From positions 186,001 to 250,000 of the forward strand of contig NZ_CAJHCQ010000005.1 in assembly GCF_904848665.1 (NCBI RefSeq): a stretch of 64,000 nt of DNA, given 5' to 3'. The notes below the pieces were generated by a model. The model was not told the DNA's origin. It worked only from the letters and a program-made list of their open reading frames with translations, and did no database searches. The position numbers were made by a program, and so were the translations under genes. Source of the DNA: Paraburkholderia hiiakae. Lineage in GTDB: Bacteria > Pseudomonadota > Gammaproteobacteria > Burkholderiales > Burkholderiaceae. This document shows, piece by piece, positions 1 to 8,258 of the stretch (position 1 is its first letter; each line of letters opens with the position of its first letter).

Positions 1-535
1 TATCGGCGGTTTGCGAAGCGCAGGCGATGGTGAACGAGAAGTACAGAAAGTCCCAGTAATTCGGCGTGAGTTTTTTGTCGGGAAACGCGAGGGCGGGCTC
101 GTTGGGATCGGAGCCGTAGTACACACGCGCGTAGTGCAGCGTGAAGATGGTGGGAATGAGAAACCATGCGCCGATGAGCGTCGCGCCCGTGAGCAGCGAA
201 TGCAGCACTTTCGAGGCCGTGCCGAGATCTTTCGTCGTGCCCAGTTCAATGACGATGGCGACGATGCTCGCGACCGTTGCGGTGCAGATCAGGAACAGCA
301 CGGTGCCCGCGTTTTCGTCTTCGCGGCGGGCGTTCGCGCGCACGCTCTCTTCGTTTGCGAACACCATGTGCAGCCAGATCAGCACGAGGTAGGTCCACAC
401 CGTGGCGTCCCAGCCGAGCAGCACGCGCGCCGAAGTGTGGATCGAGGCGGGTGCGAGGGCGCCGAGCACGATGCCCACGGCGATGGCGATCATCATGTGC
501 GGCCGGTTGCGCAGCACCTGTGGAATGAGGTTCAT
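1..535 (-). CDS. DUF1345 family membrane protein (partial, C-terminus off the window)
   Basis: The minus-strand frame opens with an ATG at 535 and stays open to the window edge, giving 178 residues without a stop. The N-terminus is a hydrophobic helix (around residues 13-33), followed by a second segment around an [19 protein letters not shown] motif and later hydrophobic stretches. A repeated hydrophobic pattern with short charged loops, together with the LLGWDA motif, matches DUF1345 (PF07077), a family of inner-membrane proteins without a known function. No in-frame start lies upstream of 535 before the divergent sugar dehydrogenase operon. The missing C-terminus lies beyond base 1. Confidence 0.75.
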   Translation of the reverse strand, partial: MNLIPQVLRNRPHMMIAIAVGIVLGALAPASIHTSARVLLGWDATVWTYLVLIWLHMVFANEESVRANARREDENAGTVLFLICTATVASIVAIVIELGTTKDLGTASKVLHSLLTGATLIGAWFLIPTIFTLHYARVYYGSDPNEPALAFPDKKLTPNYWDFLYFSFTIACASQTAD

Positions 536-878
536 GGCGTATGGCGTGGCGCGCGAAGGGGGCGGGGTGGCGCGGGGTGATGAATGCTTGCGGCGATTCT
601 ACCGTGCGGTGCCTCGCGTGGTGACGCGCTGTTATGCCCGGCATGCAAGCTTTCGGTTTGTCTTATCGGGCCATAAGGGGCTATATTGCTTGCGCAACGC
701 GGCAACGTGCTTTCGAAGTCAGCGCAACGATGGTGCATATGCAGTGATCCGCGTTGATCGACGATAGCAAACGTCTGTTGTCGTTGCAGAGCATCAAGCG
801 CCGCCCGCGCCGGCGGCAAGCGTGTCTCGCCCCGAAGCCTGGTCGTCCAGGCGGGGATCGACCTCATCTGGAGTGCTC
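536..878. other. Intergenic region between divergent genes, no gene seen
   Basis: This 343-bp gap separates the DUF1345 gene (minus) from the dehydrogenase operon (plus), so it should carry both promoters. A TATATT hexamer lies at about 682-687, just after a short inverted repeat (CTTAT-N6-ATAAG, 662-677) that could be an operator. A ribosome-binding site GGAG at 870-873 serves the gene starting at 879. I see no other coding signal here. Confidence 0.4.
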
Positions 879-1502
879 ATGACAGATGTGACACAACACG
901 GGATGTCTCAGGCGCCGCACGATCTTCCCGCTGCATTTGACCGCCTCGGCCGTCCCGGGCGCAGGCGTTTCGTTTCGGGAGCGTGCGCAGCGGCGCTGCT
1001 CGCCTTCGCGGCTGCCGGGCGCTCTGTTGGGCCCTCGCGTGCGTCGTTTGGCATGGGCCGTGCGTTTGCGGCTACGGCCACGCCGGCGCCCGCATCCGCA
1101 TCCGGTAGCGGCTATGAAGCCTTCATCGAGCTATCGCAGCGCCTCACTGGTCGCACGAGCTTTAACGCCGTGCTCGGCAAGCGCGTCTATGCCGCGCTCG
1201 ACAACGCAAGCAGCCAGTTCGACGCGAACGTCGCGACGCTCAATACATGGATTGAAGGTCATCGCAGTGTGCCCTCCGATACCGTGACCGCCGCGCTCAA
1301 GACCGATCAGCCGGAACTCGCCTCGATGGTGGGCGACATCATGCGCGCGTGGTATCTCGGACTCGTCGGCGAGATGCCGAAAGTGCAAGTGGTGGCCTAC
1401 GAAAAGGCGTTGATGTTCGACCCCGTCAACGACGTGCTCACGATTCCCTCGTATTGCCGCGACGTGCCGTTCTACTGGAAGCAGAAACCCGCTGGCGAAT
1501 AG
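879..1502 (+). CDS. FAD-dependent sugar dehydrogenase small (gamma) subunit, Tat-exported
   Basis: This 207-residue protein matches the gluconate 2-dehydrogenase subunit 3 / sorbitol dehydrogenase small-subunit family. It binds the catalytic flavoprotein and carries it through the Tat system to the periplasm. Residues 28-34 (RRRFVSG) followed by an alanine-rich hydrophobic stretch form a Tat signal. The ATG at 879 is chosen because GGAG lies five bases upstream; an in-frame start at 822 has no such site. It is first in an operon with the GMC flavoprotein and the triheme cytochrome, the gamma-alpha-beta order known from the Burkholderia cepacia FAD glucose dehydrogenase. The C-terminal motif SYCRDVPFYWKQKPAGE is typical of this subunit. 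Confidence 0.85.
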   Translation: MTDVTQHGMSQAPHDLPAAFDRLGRPGRRRFVSGACAAALLAFAAAGRSVGPSRASFGMGRAFAATATPAPASASGSGYEAFIELSQRLTGRTSFNAVLGKRVYAALDNASSQFDANVATLNTWIEGHRSVPSDTVTAALKTDQPELASMVGDIMRAWYLGLVGEMPKVQVVAYEKALMFDPVNDVLTIPSYCRDVPFYWKQKPAGE

Positions 1503-1573
1503 CAGAACACCAAGCGCGCACATAACGGACCGCGCCAGGTCCCCACGACGAAAGCGAAAGGAAGAGGTCGACA

Positions 1574-3175
1574 ATGGCGACAGGACATTCCGCCGACGTG
1601 GTCGTCGTCGGTTCCGGCGTGGCGGGCAGTCTGGTGGCGCACCAGCTCGCCCTGGCCGGCGCTTCCGTGGTGCTGCTCGAAGCGGGGCCTCGTCTCGCGC
1701 GCTGGCAGATCGTGGAGAACTTCCGTAACTCGCCGGCCAAGGCCGATTTCGCCACGCCCTATCCTTCCGTGAGCTACGCGCCGCATCCCGAATACGTCCC
1801 GCCCAACGACTATCTCGTGCAGAAGGGCGATTATCCGTACAACTCGCAGTATCTGCGTCTCGTGGGCGGCACCACATGGCACTGGGCCGCCGCCGCCTGG
1901 CGTTTGCTGCCTGCGGACTTTCGTTTGAAAACGCAGTACGGCGTGGGCCGAGACTGGCCCTATCCTTACGAGACGCTGGAGCCGTGGTATCAGCTCGCGG
2001 AAGTGGAGTTGGGCGTCTCTGGACCGGACGCTGCATACGATCTCGGTTCGCCGCGCTCCAAACCCTATCCAATGAGCATGTTGCCGCTTTCGTGGATGGA
2101 TCAGCGCTTCTCGCAAGTGCTGAATGCGAATGGCTTTCACGTGGTGCCCGAGCCGGTCGCGCGCAACAGCCGCCCGTTCGATGCACGCCCCACCTGCTGC
2201 GGCAACAACAACTGCATGCCGATCTGCCCGATCGGGGCGATGTACAACGGCGTGATGCACGCGGACAAGGCCGAGCGTGCGGGCGCGAAGCTCGTGCCGC
2301 AGGCCGTGGTCTATCGCATCGAGGCCGACAACAAAGGGCTCGTTACCGCGGTCCACTACAAGGACCCGAACGGCAGAAGCACCCGTGTGACCGGCAAGCT
2401 CTTCGTGCTCGCCGCGAACGGCATCGAAACGCCCAAGCTCATGCTGATGTCGACGAGCGACGCGTTCCCGCACGGCATTGGCAACAGCTCCGACCAGGTG
2501 GGCCGCAATCTCATGGATCATCCGGGCACGGGCGTCACGTTCATGGCCAACGAGCCGCTGTGGCCGGGGCGCGGGCCCATGGAAATGACCTCGGTCGTGA
2601 ACTTTCGCGATGGCGCGTTCCGCTCCGGGTATGCGTCGAAGAAACTGCATCTCTCGAACGCGGTGCCCACCATGGCCGTCACGGCCGCGCTCATTCAGAA
2701 CGGCTTGACCGGCGCGGAACTGGACCGCGAGATACGCGAGCGCACATCGCGCACGCTCAACATCAACAGCTTTCATGAGCACTTGCCCGAGCCGCAGAAC
2801 CGCGTGCTGCCCTCGAGCGAGCACAAGGACGGGCTCGGCATTCCACAACCCGAAATCTATTACTCGATCAACGACTACGTGAAGAAAAGCGCGGCGAACA
2901 CGCATGAACTGTATGCGCAGATCGCGCAGCTTTTCGGCGGCACGGACATTACGTTCGACGACACCTTCGCGCCCAACAATCACATCATGGGCACGACGAT
3001 CATGGGCGCAAACGCTGCCGATTCGGTCGTCGACGCCGATTGCCGCACGCACGATCATTCGAACCTGTTCGTTGCCAGCAGCGCGGTGATGCCCTCCGCC
3101 GCCTCGGTGAACTGCACGCTGACGATCGCCGCGCTGTCGCTGAAGCTGGCCGACAAGCTGCGCCACGAGCTTTGA
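1574..3175 (+). CDS. FAD-dependent glucose/sugar dehydrogenase catalytic (alpha) subunit, GMC family
   Basis: This 533-residue GMC oxidoreductase oxidises a sugar or polyol at the periplasmic face and passes electrons to the cytochrome subunit encoded next. Residues 10-38 form the FAD-binding GxGxxG fold. Cys208, Cys209, Cys214 and Cys218 (CCGNNNCMPIC) match the [3Fe-4S] motif of the B. cepacia direct-electron-transfer glucose dehydrogenase, which ordinary GMC enzymes lack. The GMC C-terminal domain (NHIMGTTIMG and a MPSAASVNCT motif) is complete. There is no signal peptide, as expected for a subunit exported by its Tat-carrying partner. The substrate could be glucose, sorbitol or gluconate; the cluster motif makes glucose-type dehydrogenase the best guess. 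Confidence 0.88.
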   Translation: MATGHSADVVVVGSGVAGSLVAHQLALAGASVVLLEAGPRLARWQIVENFRNSPAKADFATPYPSVSYAPHPEYVPPNDYLVQKGDYPYNSQYLRLVGGTTWHWAAAAWRLLPADFRLKTQYGVGRDWPYPYETLEPWYQLAEVELGVSGPDAAYDLGSPRSKPYPMSMLPLSWMDQRFSQVLNANGFHVVPEPVARNSRPFDARPTCCGNNNCMPICPIGAMYNGVMHADKAERAGAKLVPQAVVYRIEADNKGLVTAVHYKDPNGRSTRVTGKLFVLAANGIETPKLMLMSTSDAFPHGIGNSSDQVGRNLMDHPGTGVTFMANEPLWPGRGPMEMTSVVNFRDGAFRSGYASKKLHLSNAVPTMAVTAALIQNGLTGAELDREIRERTSRTLNINSFHEHLPEPQNRVLPSSEHKDGLGIPQPEIYYSINDYVKKSAANTHELYAQIAQLFGGTDITFDDTFAPNNHIMGTTIMGANAADSVVDADCRTHDHSNLFVASSAVMPSAASVNCTLTIAALSLKLADKLRHEL

Positions 3176-3188
3176 TGCGAGCCAGACG

Positions 3189-4592
3189 ATGAAAACAACG
3201 AAGTCCCCCGCCGCGGCCACCGCCAATCACGAGCGAGAGAGACGCGCGCGTGCCGCCATCGCGGCCGCGCTTTTCTGTGCCTTTGCGCTCTATATCGCGT
3301 GGCACGCGTCGCACGAATCGCAAACGCGTCCCATCGACGAACTGCCGATGTCCACGGCGCGCGGCGACGACACATCCGCACCCAATGCGGACGCGGACAA
3401 GCCCGATCTCATCAAGCGCGGCGCATATCTCACGCGCGTAGGCGATTGCGCCGCGTGTCATACCGCCGACCCGGGCAAACCATTTGCGGGCGGGCTGCCC
3501 ATCAGCACGCCGTTTGGAAAAATCTACACGCCGAACATCACGCCGGACCCCGAAACCGGCATCGGTCGATGGAGCGATACCGACTTCGTGCGCGCGTTGC
3601 ACGAAGGCATCGGCAAAGGCGGCGAACGGCTCTATCCCGCGTTTCCTTACGTCGAATTCTCGCGCATGACCGAGCAGGACGTGCACTCGATCCGCGCGTA
3701 TCTGAACACGCTCGCGCCGGTGCATTACACGCCGCCCGCGAACGAGCTGCGCTTTCCGTTCAACCAGCGTTGGCTGATGATCGTGTGGAATCTCTTCAAC
3801 TTCAACGAAGGCCGCTTCGTGCCGGACCCGAAGCAAAGCGCCGAACTCAACCGCGGCGCCTATCTCGTCGAAGGCCTCGCGCATTGCGAGGAGTGCCACA
3901 CGCCGCGCAACTTCATGCAGGGCCTCAAGACGACCGAGCGCTTCTCGGGCGCGACGCAAGCGGGCTGGCAGGCGTACAACATCACGCCCGAGCGCACGAG
4001 CGGCATTGGCAACTGGAGCGACGACGCGCTGATCGCCTACCTTTCCACCGGCGTTGCCGTGGGCCACGCAAACGCAGCGGGCCCGATGGCGGATGTGGTC
4101 CAGCATTCGACGCAATATCTGACGCACGAAGACCTGCGCTCGATCGTGGCGTACCTGCGTGCACTGCCGCCGGTTTCGGGCGGCGTGACGCGGCCGCGCG
4201 ATGCGTGGGGCAAGCTGGCCGTGGACGATATCACCGCGCTGCGCGGCACGACCATCGCGACCGACAGCGGCCTGCAGCTCTTCGTGGCGAATTGCGCGAG
4301 CTGCCACCACTGGACCGGCGAGGGCGTGGGGGGAAGCGCGCCGGGTGCGTATCCGGCGCTCATTCACAACAGCGTGGTGGGCGCGCCGAGCGCGGACAAC
4401 CTGGCGATGGTGATCCTGCACGGCGTGCGGCGTCAAACGAAGGACAGTGACGTGCTGATGCCGGCATTCGGCGATGCTTTGAGCAACGACCAGGTGGCGG
4501 CGATTTCCAACTACGTGACGAAGCAGTTCGGTAATCCGCAGGCCACCCTCACGGCCGACGAAGTCGCGGCGCTGCGTGCCCAGCCCCAGTGA
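3189..4592 (+). CDS. Triheme cytochrome c subunit (beta) of the sugar dehydrogenase
   Basis: This 467-residue protein has three CXXCH heme sites: Cys87-His91, Cys233-His237 and Cys369-His373. An N-terminal hydrophobic segment (about residues 22-40) would act as signal or membrane anchor. It collects electrons from the flavin/[3Fe-4S] subunit and hands them to the quinone pool or terminal oxidases. It starts 13 bp after the flavoprotein stop, so the two are cotranscribed. The length and three-heme layout match gluconate/sorbitol/glucose dehydrogenase cytochrome subunits and, more loosely, alcohol dehydrogenase cytochrome c. Confidence 0.88.
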   Translation: MKTTKSPAAATANHERERRARAAIAAALFCAFALYIAWHASHESQTRPIDELPMSTARGDDTSAPNADADKPDLIKRGAYLTRVGDCAACHTADPGKPFAGGLPISTPFGKIYTPNITPDPETGIGRWSDTDFVRALHEGIGKGGERLYPAFPYVEFSRMTEQDVHSIRAYLNTLAPVHYTPPANELRFPFNQRWLMIVWNLFNFNEGRFVPDPKQSAELNRGAYLVEGLAHCEECHTPRNFMQGLKTTERFSGATQAGWQAYNITPERTSGIGNWSDDALIAYLSTGVAVGHANAAGPMADVVQHSTQYLTHEDLRSIVAYLRALPPVSGGVTRPRDAWGKLAVDDITALRGTTIATDSGLQLFVANCASCHHWTGEGVGGSAPGAYPALIHNSVVGAPSADNLAMVILHGVRRQTKDSDVLMPAFGDALSNDQVAAISNYVTKQFGNPQATLTADEVAALRAQPQ

Positions 4593-4784
4593 CTCAATGG
4601 TGGCGCGAGGACTTTGCGCGGCGCTCACGGTGGCAGCGGCGGCAGCGGCGGCCGCAAACGCGTATGCTGTGGATGCAGGCACGCCGCTTGCATGCAGTCT
4701 GCCTCGTGACGCGCCCTTCGCAATCTTTGTCGCTACGATATTTGGCGCTCATATGGCCCACTCACACAGCGCTATGATTAAGTA

Positions 4785-5525
4785 ATGACGCATACACCCG
4801 ACGCTCTCGTGCAGCACCATGCCGCTAACCTTGCAGGTCGCGACTTCGTTGTAGGCGACTTGCATGGTTGTGTGGAGGCGTTGCGCTATCTTTTGCGCGA
4901 AGTGGAGTTCGACACCGCGCGCGACCGGCTGTTTTCGGTGGGCGATCTCGTTGACCGGGGCGAACGCGAGCAGTGCGAACAGGCGCTCGCGCTGCTCGAT
5001 AAACCGTGGTTCTACGCCGTGCTCGGCAATCACGAAGACGCGCTGTGCGCCGTGGCCGAAGGGCGGATGCCGCGCAATCGCTGGTATGGCATCGGTGGCG
5101 GCTGGGCGCAGAGCGTGCCTGACGCCGAACTCGTGCGCTACGCGCAACGGCTGCGCCAATTGCCGCTGGCGCGCGTAGTGGGCGAGGGCGAAAAGCGCTT
5201 CAACATCATCCACGCGGAATTTTTCGGCGACGATGCCGCGCTCGACCGCGGCCAGTTCGATTCCGATGTGCGCGAACGCATGCTTTGGGGGCGCGATCTC
5301 GTGCTCGGCACCGGCGACCCGGCGCGCCATGCGCTCTCGCTCACGTTCTGCGGGCATACGCCGGTGCGTGAAGTGCGGCAGATCGGCTCGCAGGTGTTCA
5401 TCGACACCGGAGCGTTCATCACCGAAGGACGCCTCACCATGGTCGAGGCGCTCACGTCGCGCATCTGGTCGGTCTCGCAGGTCGAAGCGCTCGCGCACGG
5501 CGCAGCCGCGATCGTGCTGCCCTGA
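4785..5525 (+). CDS. Metallophosphoesterase, serine/threonine phosphatase (PrpA/lambda-phosphatase type)
   Basis: The 246-residue protein has the PPP-family motifs in order: GDLHG (residues 24-28), GDLVDRG and GNHE, then a C-terminal CGHTPV box. These residues bind the two catalytic metal ions. The family includes the bacterial phosphatases PrpA/PrpB and lambda phosphatase, and ApaH-like hydrolases; the short length and the absence of extra domains favour a small protein or nucleotide phosphatase, but the substrate cannot be told. The gene stands alone between the dehydrogenase operon and the convergent RES toxin gene. A TATGAT hexamer at 4773-4778 lies very close to the start. Confidence 0.8.
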   Translation: MTHTPDALVQHHAANLAGRDFVVGDLHGCVEALRYLLREVEFDTARDRLFSVGDLVDRGEREQCEQALALLDKPWFYAVLGNHEDALCAVAEGRMPRNRWYGIGGGWAQSVPDAELVRYAQRLRQLPLARVVGEGEKRFNIIHAEFFGDDAALDRGQFDSDVRERMLWGRDLVLGTGDPARHALSLTFCGHTPVREVRQIGSQVFIDTGAFITEGRLTMVEALTSRIWSVSQVEALAHGAAAIVLP

Positions 5526-5561
5526 GGCTTGCGCCTGCCGGTTTCTCGCTGGCCGTTCGGG

Positions 5562-6263
5562 CTACACGATGCGGTTCAACTCGAACACCATGTCGATCGT
5601 GTGCCCATTCCAGTTGTATTCCAGATACGCCGCGTGATGGCACGCGCGCAACAGTGTCGTGCTGAATGCGGCGAGGCATTCGCCGTCCTCGTCGCGCACC
5701 GACGGATACGCAATGCCGCGCGCACCCGCCTCGCGGGCGGCGCGGCCTAGCACCTGGCCGGCTGTGTAGTCGTCGGGCGAGAGCACACTCGGATCGAGCG
5801 CGGGGTCGCCGCGCAAATCGATCACCTCGCCCTGCGCGACCACCGTATAGAGCCGCATTTGCTGGCGGATGGGCGGCTCGTTCGTGGCCGCGAGAAAGAG
5901 CCCCGAGTGATAGCGCGTTTCCGCAACGGCAGTGGCGCGCGAGCGCGCGCAGTAGAACACGCCGTACGTGCCATCGGAAAAGCGGCTGCCCTGCGGATTC
6001 AGATGCGTGAAGGCCGCCATGATCGGCCCGTAGCCAGGGCCGAAGCGGCGCTCCTCGCGCGGCACGAGGTCGAGGTCGCCGGTTTCGGTGCGCAGGCGGT
6101 CGTTGGTGAGCGCTTCGAGCGCGTAGAGCGCCTCGAAGTCGTCCGCGGAAGCCACGCGGTCGAACAGGTTCACGGCGGGAAAACGGGTAGGAATCACCCT
6201 GAACGCGGGTGACCAGATGAGCTGCGCGCTGCGCCAGCGGTCTTGCCAGTTCGGTTGCGTCAC
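5562..6263 (-). CDS. RES-domain toxin of a type II toxin-antitoxin pair
   Basis: The 233-residue protein carries a RES domain (named for conserved Arg, Glu and Ser); members of the family kill or arrest cells by degrading or modifying NAD+ (Res of Photorhabdus, MbcT, ParT). Visible features are the N-terminal RVIPTRFP (Arg22/Arg27), GTYGVFYCARS around residue 100, AVAETRYH with Glu115, and a late YPSVRDEDGECLA block. I chose the GTG at 6263 because it overlaps the antitoxin stop as GTGA, indicating translational coupling; a longer frame upstream reads through the antitoxin gene and is not protein-like. The antitoxin is encoded immediately upstream. Confidence 0.82.
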   Translation of the reverse strand: MTQPNWQDRWRSAQLIWSPAFRVIPTRFPAVNLFDRVASADDFEALYALEALTNDRLRTETGDLDLVPREERRFGPGYGPIMAAFTHLNPQGSRFSDGTYGVFYCARSRATAVAETRYHSGLFLAATNEPPIRQQMRLYTVVAQGEVIDLRGDPALDPSVLSPDDYTAGQVLGRAAREAGARGIAYPSVRDEDGECLAAFSTTLLRACHHAAYLEYNWNGHTIDMVFELNRIV

Positions 6264-6685
6264 GCCCAGCCGCCTCGCATTGCGTCGAGATACTGGCGCA
6301 CCGCCACGAGGTCGCTGACATTGCCGGCCAGCATACGGTCGAGCGCGCGCCGGCCGCCAAAGGGCGGCGCGCTGTTGGGGCGCTTGATCCAGGTGTCGGC
6401 GGAGGTGGGTTGGGGCAGGAGGATTTGCAGCGCCTTGTAGATGCCGAGCAGCAGCGAAAGGCGTTCGAGTGTGTCGCGGCCGAGCCGGGCGGTTTGCGGG
6501 GACTGCTTCCACTTGAAATACGTGGATCGGCCCGGCGAGCCGAGCAGAATTATCTGCTCTTCGGCGCTCAGGTCCCAGTCGATCGCAATGCGGAAGAACG
6601 CCCTCAGCCCCGCCGCCGACATTTCGGTGAGCGATGGCTCGGCAGGACGGCGCGACGCAGAAACGGAAGCAGTGGCAGGCGGCAT
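6260..6685 (-). CDS. Xre/MbcA/ParS-type antitoxin (DUF2384) partner of the RES toxin
   Basis: The 141-residue protein has an Xre-like helix-turn-helix region (about residues 30-75, with SAEEQIILLGSPGRSTYFKW) and a C-terminal toxin-binding region of the MbcA/ParS/Xre type (about 75-141, ending DLVAVRQYLDAMRGG). The family neutralises RES toxins by covering the active site and represses its own operon. It is the first gene of the pair; its stop codon overlaps the toxin start by four bases. The promoter region contains a 12-bp perfect palindrome, which is a good candidate operator. Confidence 0.8.
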   Translation of the reverse strand: MPPATASVSASRRPAEPSLTEMSAAGLRAFFRIAIDWDLSAEEQIILLGSPGRSTYFKWKQSPQTARLGRDTLERLSLLLGIYKALQILLPQPTSADTWIKRPNSAPPFGGRRALDRMLAGNVSDLVAVRQYLDAMRGGWA

Positions 6686-6717
6686 GGTGGTCGAGTCCCG
6701 AATTGAACTGTTAGTAG

Positions 6718-6745
6718 ATATTAGTCCATATATGGATTATTGCAA
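6718..6745 (-). promoter_or_regulatory. Predicted promoter and operator of the RES-Xre operon
   Basis: On the minus strand TTGCAA (6745-6740) and TAATAT (6723-6718) are spaced 16 bp, as -35 and -10 boxes. The spacer contains a perfect 12-bp palindrome TCCATATATGGA at 6725-6736, placed where a bound repressor would block RNA polymerase. This fits the autoregulation known for RES-Xre modules. It is seen in sequence; binding is inferred. Confidence 0.5.
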
Positions 6746-6757
6746 GTTTTGACTCGG

Positions 6758-6763
6758 TATAAT
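6758..6763 (+). promoter_or_regulatory. Candidate -10 box (TATAAT) for the His/Ala-rich gene
   Basis: A perfect TATAAT at 6758-6763 lies 38 bp before the start at 6802. It is divergent from, and next to, the toxin-antitoxin promoter. No good -35 box is seen at 17 bp, so its strength is uncertain. Confidence 0.4.
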
Positions 6764-6801
6764 CCTCGCCGGACATTGGGACGGCAATTGGGAGAGACGG
6801 G

Positions 6802-7299
6802 GTGCGGGCAGGCATATTGATGGTCGCGGCAATGGTTTTTGCCGCGCCGGTGTGGGCATTGGGGCAGGCGAAGGCGGCAGGGGCGCATGCGGGGCAGGGA
6901 GCGGGTGCTGCGCGGCAGTCGCATGGGGCGCACGCATCCAAAGCGCGTGGCGCGCACAGTACTGCGGCGTCGCACACGACCGGACGCCCTGCGCACGCAA
7001 CGGATTCAGCGCATGCGAGCGCCCCGCGCACTGTTGCGAAGGTCGGCAAGCCGTCGCACGCCAAGGGCCATGCCGCGGCGCAGCGGCATACGCCCGGCGA
7101 GGTCCACGCGGCGGCACGTGCGCAGCATCCGCCGTCTGGCGCGGCACCCGCGCCCAAAACCGTCACGCAAAAGCGGCCCGCGCCGAAGCCCGCCGCGGTA
7201 CGTCCCGCGCCGCGCCGCAGGCTCGTGGTGGATGCGCCGCCGCCGCACATCCAGCGCGCGATTCCCGCGCCGCACGCACTGCCGCCCATCCTGAGCTGA
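6802..7299 (+). CDS. Secreted His/Ala-rich low-complexity protein, function unknown
   Basis: The 165-residue product begins with a short signal-peptide-like stretch (GILMVAAMVFAAPVWALGQA) ending around residue 22, followed by roughly 140 residues very rich in Ala, His, Pro, Lys and Arg with no recognisable domain. Histidines are spread evenly, which could mean metal or polyanion binding, but that is only a guess. The frame starts at GTG 6802; an ATG at 6820 is an alternative that would shorten the signal peptide. The composition is of the type that produces long open frames in high-GC DNA, but the signal peptide and a good -10 box support a real gene. Confidence 0.5.
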   Translation: MRAGILMVAAMVFAAPVWALGQAKAAGAHAGQGAGAARQSHGAHASKARGAHSTAASHTTGRPAHATDSAHASAPRTVAKVGKPSHAKGHAAAQRHTPGEVHAAARAQHPPSGAAPAPKTVTQKRPAPKPAAVRPAPRRRLVVDAPPPHIQRAIPAPHALPPILS

Positions 7300-7306
7300 G
7301 CGCCGT

Positions 7307-8158
7307 TTAGCCCGTGCCGAGCCCCGAAGCGAGCAATTGCAGCGTCGCGGCGGTTGCAGGCTCGCGCACCCGCGAGTGAAGCATCACTTGCGAAGCCGGC
7401 AACGCGGGCAAGCCGAGCCGCGCGCCGACGTCGATGAGTTCGCGCGGCGCGACGCGTCGCGCCAGTGGCGACACCGCGAGACCCGCGGCCAGCGCGGCAC
7501 CCACCGGCGCGACGCCGCCGCCCACAAACACTTCTGTCCACGCCACGCCTGCGACGTCGAGCGCGCGAATCGCCGCCGCCCGCACCGCACAGGGCGCGGC
7601 GAGCAGCGCGAGCGGCAGCGCCGTGCCGGGCTGCCACTGCCATTGCGGCGCCGCTAGCCAGACGAGCGGCTCCGCGAAGAGCCGACGCGCATCGCCGCGC
7701 GGCGTTTCCCCTTCCTCCTGACGAACGATGACGGCATCGAGCCGCCGCTCGTCATACTGCGCGAGCAACTGCGCGGAAAGCCCCAGATGCAGCTCGATTA
7801 CGAGCCGCGGGTCATGAACGCGAAGCTGGGCGAGCTGGCGGGCCAGGTTTGCATCCGCGACATGCTCGCTCAGGCCCAGCGCGAGCCGCCGCTCGTCGCC
7901 AGAAAGCGCCCCGAGCGCGCGCTCGTGCGCGCCAAGCAGGTCGCGCGCCGCGGCAAGGAACGTGAGACCGTCCGCCGAAAGCCGCACGACGCGCGGTGTG
8001 CGTTCGAGCAACTGCTTGCCCAGATGCGCTTCGAGGCGCTTGAGCTTAAGGCTCACGGCCGATTGCGTGGTGTCGAGGGCGTCGGCGGCGCGCGTGAAGC
8101 TCCGCAGTTCGGCGACGAGCACGAAGGCGCGCACGGCGTCGAGATCCAGTGGTTTCAT
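7307..8158 (-). CDS. LysR-family transcriptional regulator
   Basis: The 283-residue protein has the LysR N-terminal winged helix (residues 5-64: LDAVRAFVLVAELRSFTRAA then TTQSAVSLKLKRLE) and a shortened effector-binding domain. It is divergent from the tautomerase gene at 8259 with a 100-bp shared gap, the usual layout for a LysR regulator and its target. The effector is unknown. The C-terminal domain is alanine-rich but complete in length. Confidence 0.87.
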   Translation of the reverse strand: MKPLDLDAVRAFVLVAELRSFTRAADALDTTQSAVSLKLKRLEAHLGKQLLERTPRVVRLSADGLTFLAAARDLLGAHERALGALSGDERRLALGLSEHVADANLARQLAQLRVHDPRLVIELHLGLSAQLLAQYDERRLDAVIVRQEEGETPRGDARRLFAEPLVWLAAPQWQWQPGTALPLALLAAPCAVRAAAIRALDVAGVAWTEVFVGGGVAPVGAALAAGLAVSPLARRVAPRELIDVGARLGLPALPASQVMLHSRVREPATAATLQLLASGLGTG

Positions 8159-8180
8159 TTCGGATGAAAATGGATGAAAT

Positions 8181-8210
8181 ATCTATCTATGCCTGTTTAT
8201 TATGATAGAT
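8181..8210. promoter_or_regulatory. Candidate LysR operator between the regulator and the tautomerase gene
   Basis: An inverted repeat, ATCTATC at 8181-8187 and GATAGAT at 8204-8210, lies in the shared 100-bp divergent promoter region. Its arm spacing is somewhat larger than the classical T-N11-A box but its position fits LysR autoregulation. Confidence 0.35.
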
Positions 8211-8258
8211 CGCGCCTAAGCTGATGTCACGTCAAACCCACCGAAGAAGGAGATCGAC

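Noticed and set aside
1472..3226. 584-codon frame antisense to the GMC dehydrogenase
   Set aside because: Arg/His-rich shadow without domain signatures; the plus-strand gene is complete with FAD and cluster motifs.
4576..4785. 69-codon plus-strand frame after the cytochrome gene, starting with an alanine-rich hydrophobic stretch
   Set aside because: It overlaps the end of the cytochrome gene, has no ribosome-binding site, and its second half runs through the promoter of the phosphatase gene without conserved-looking content.
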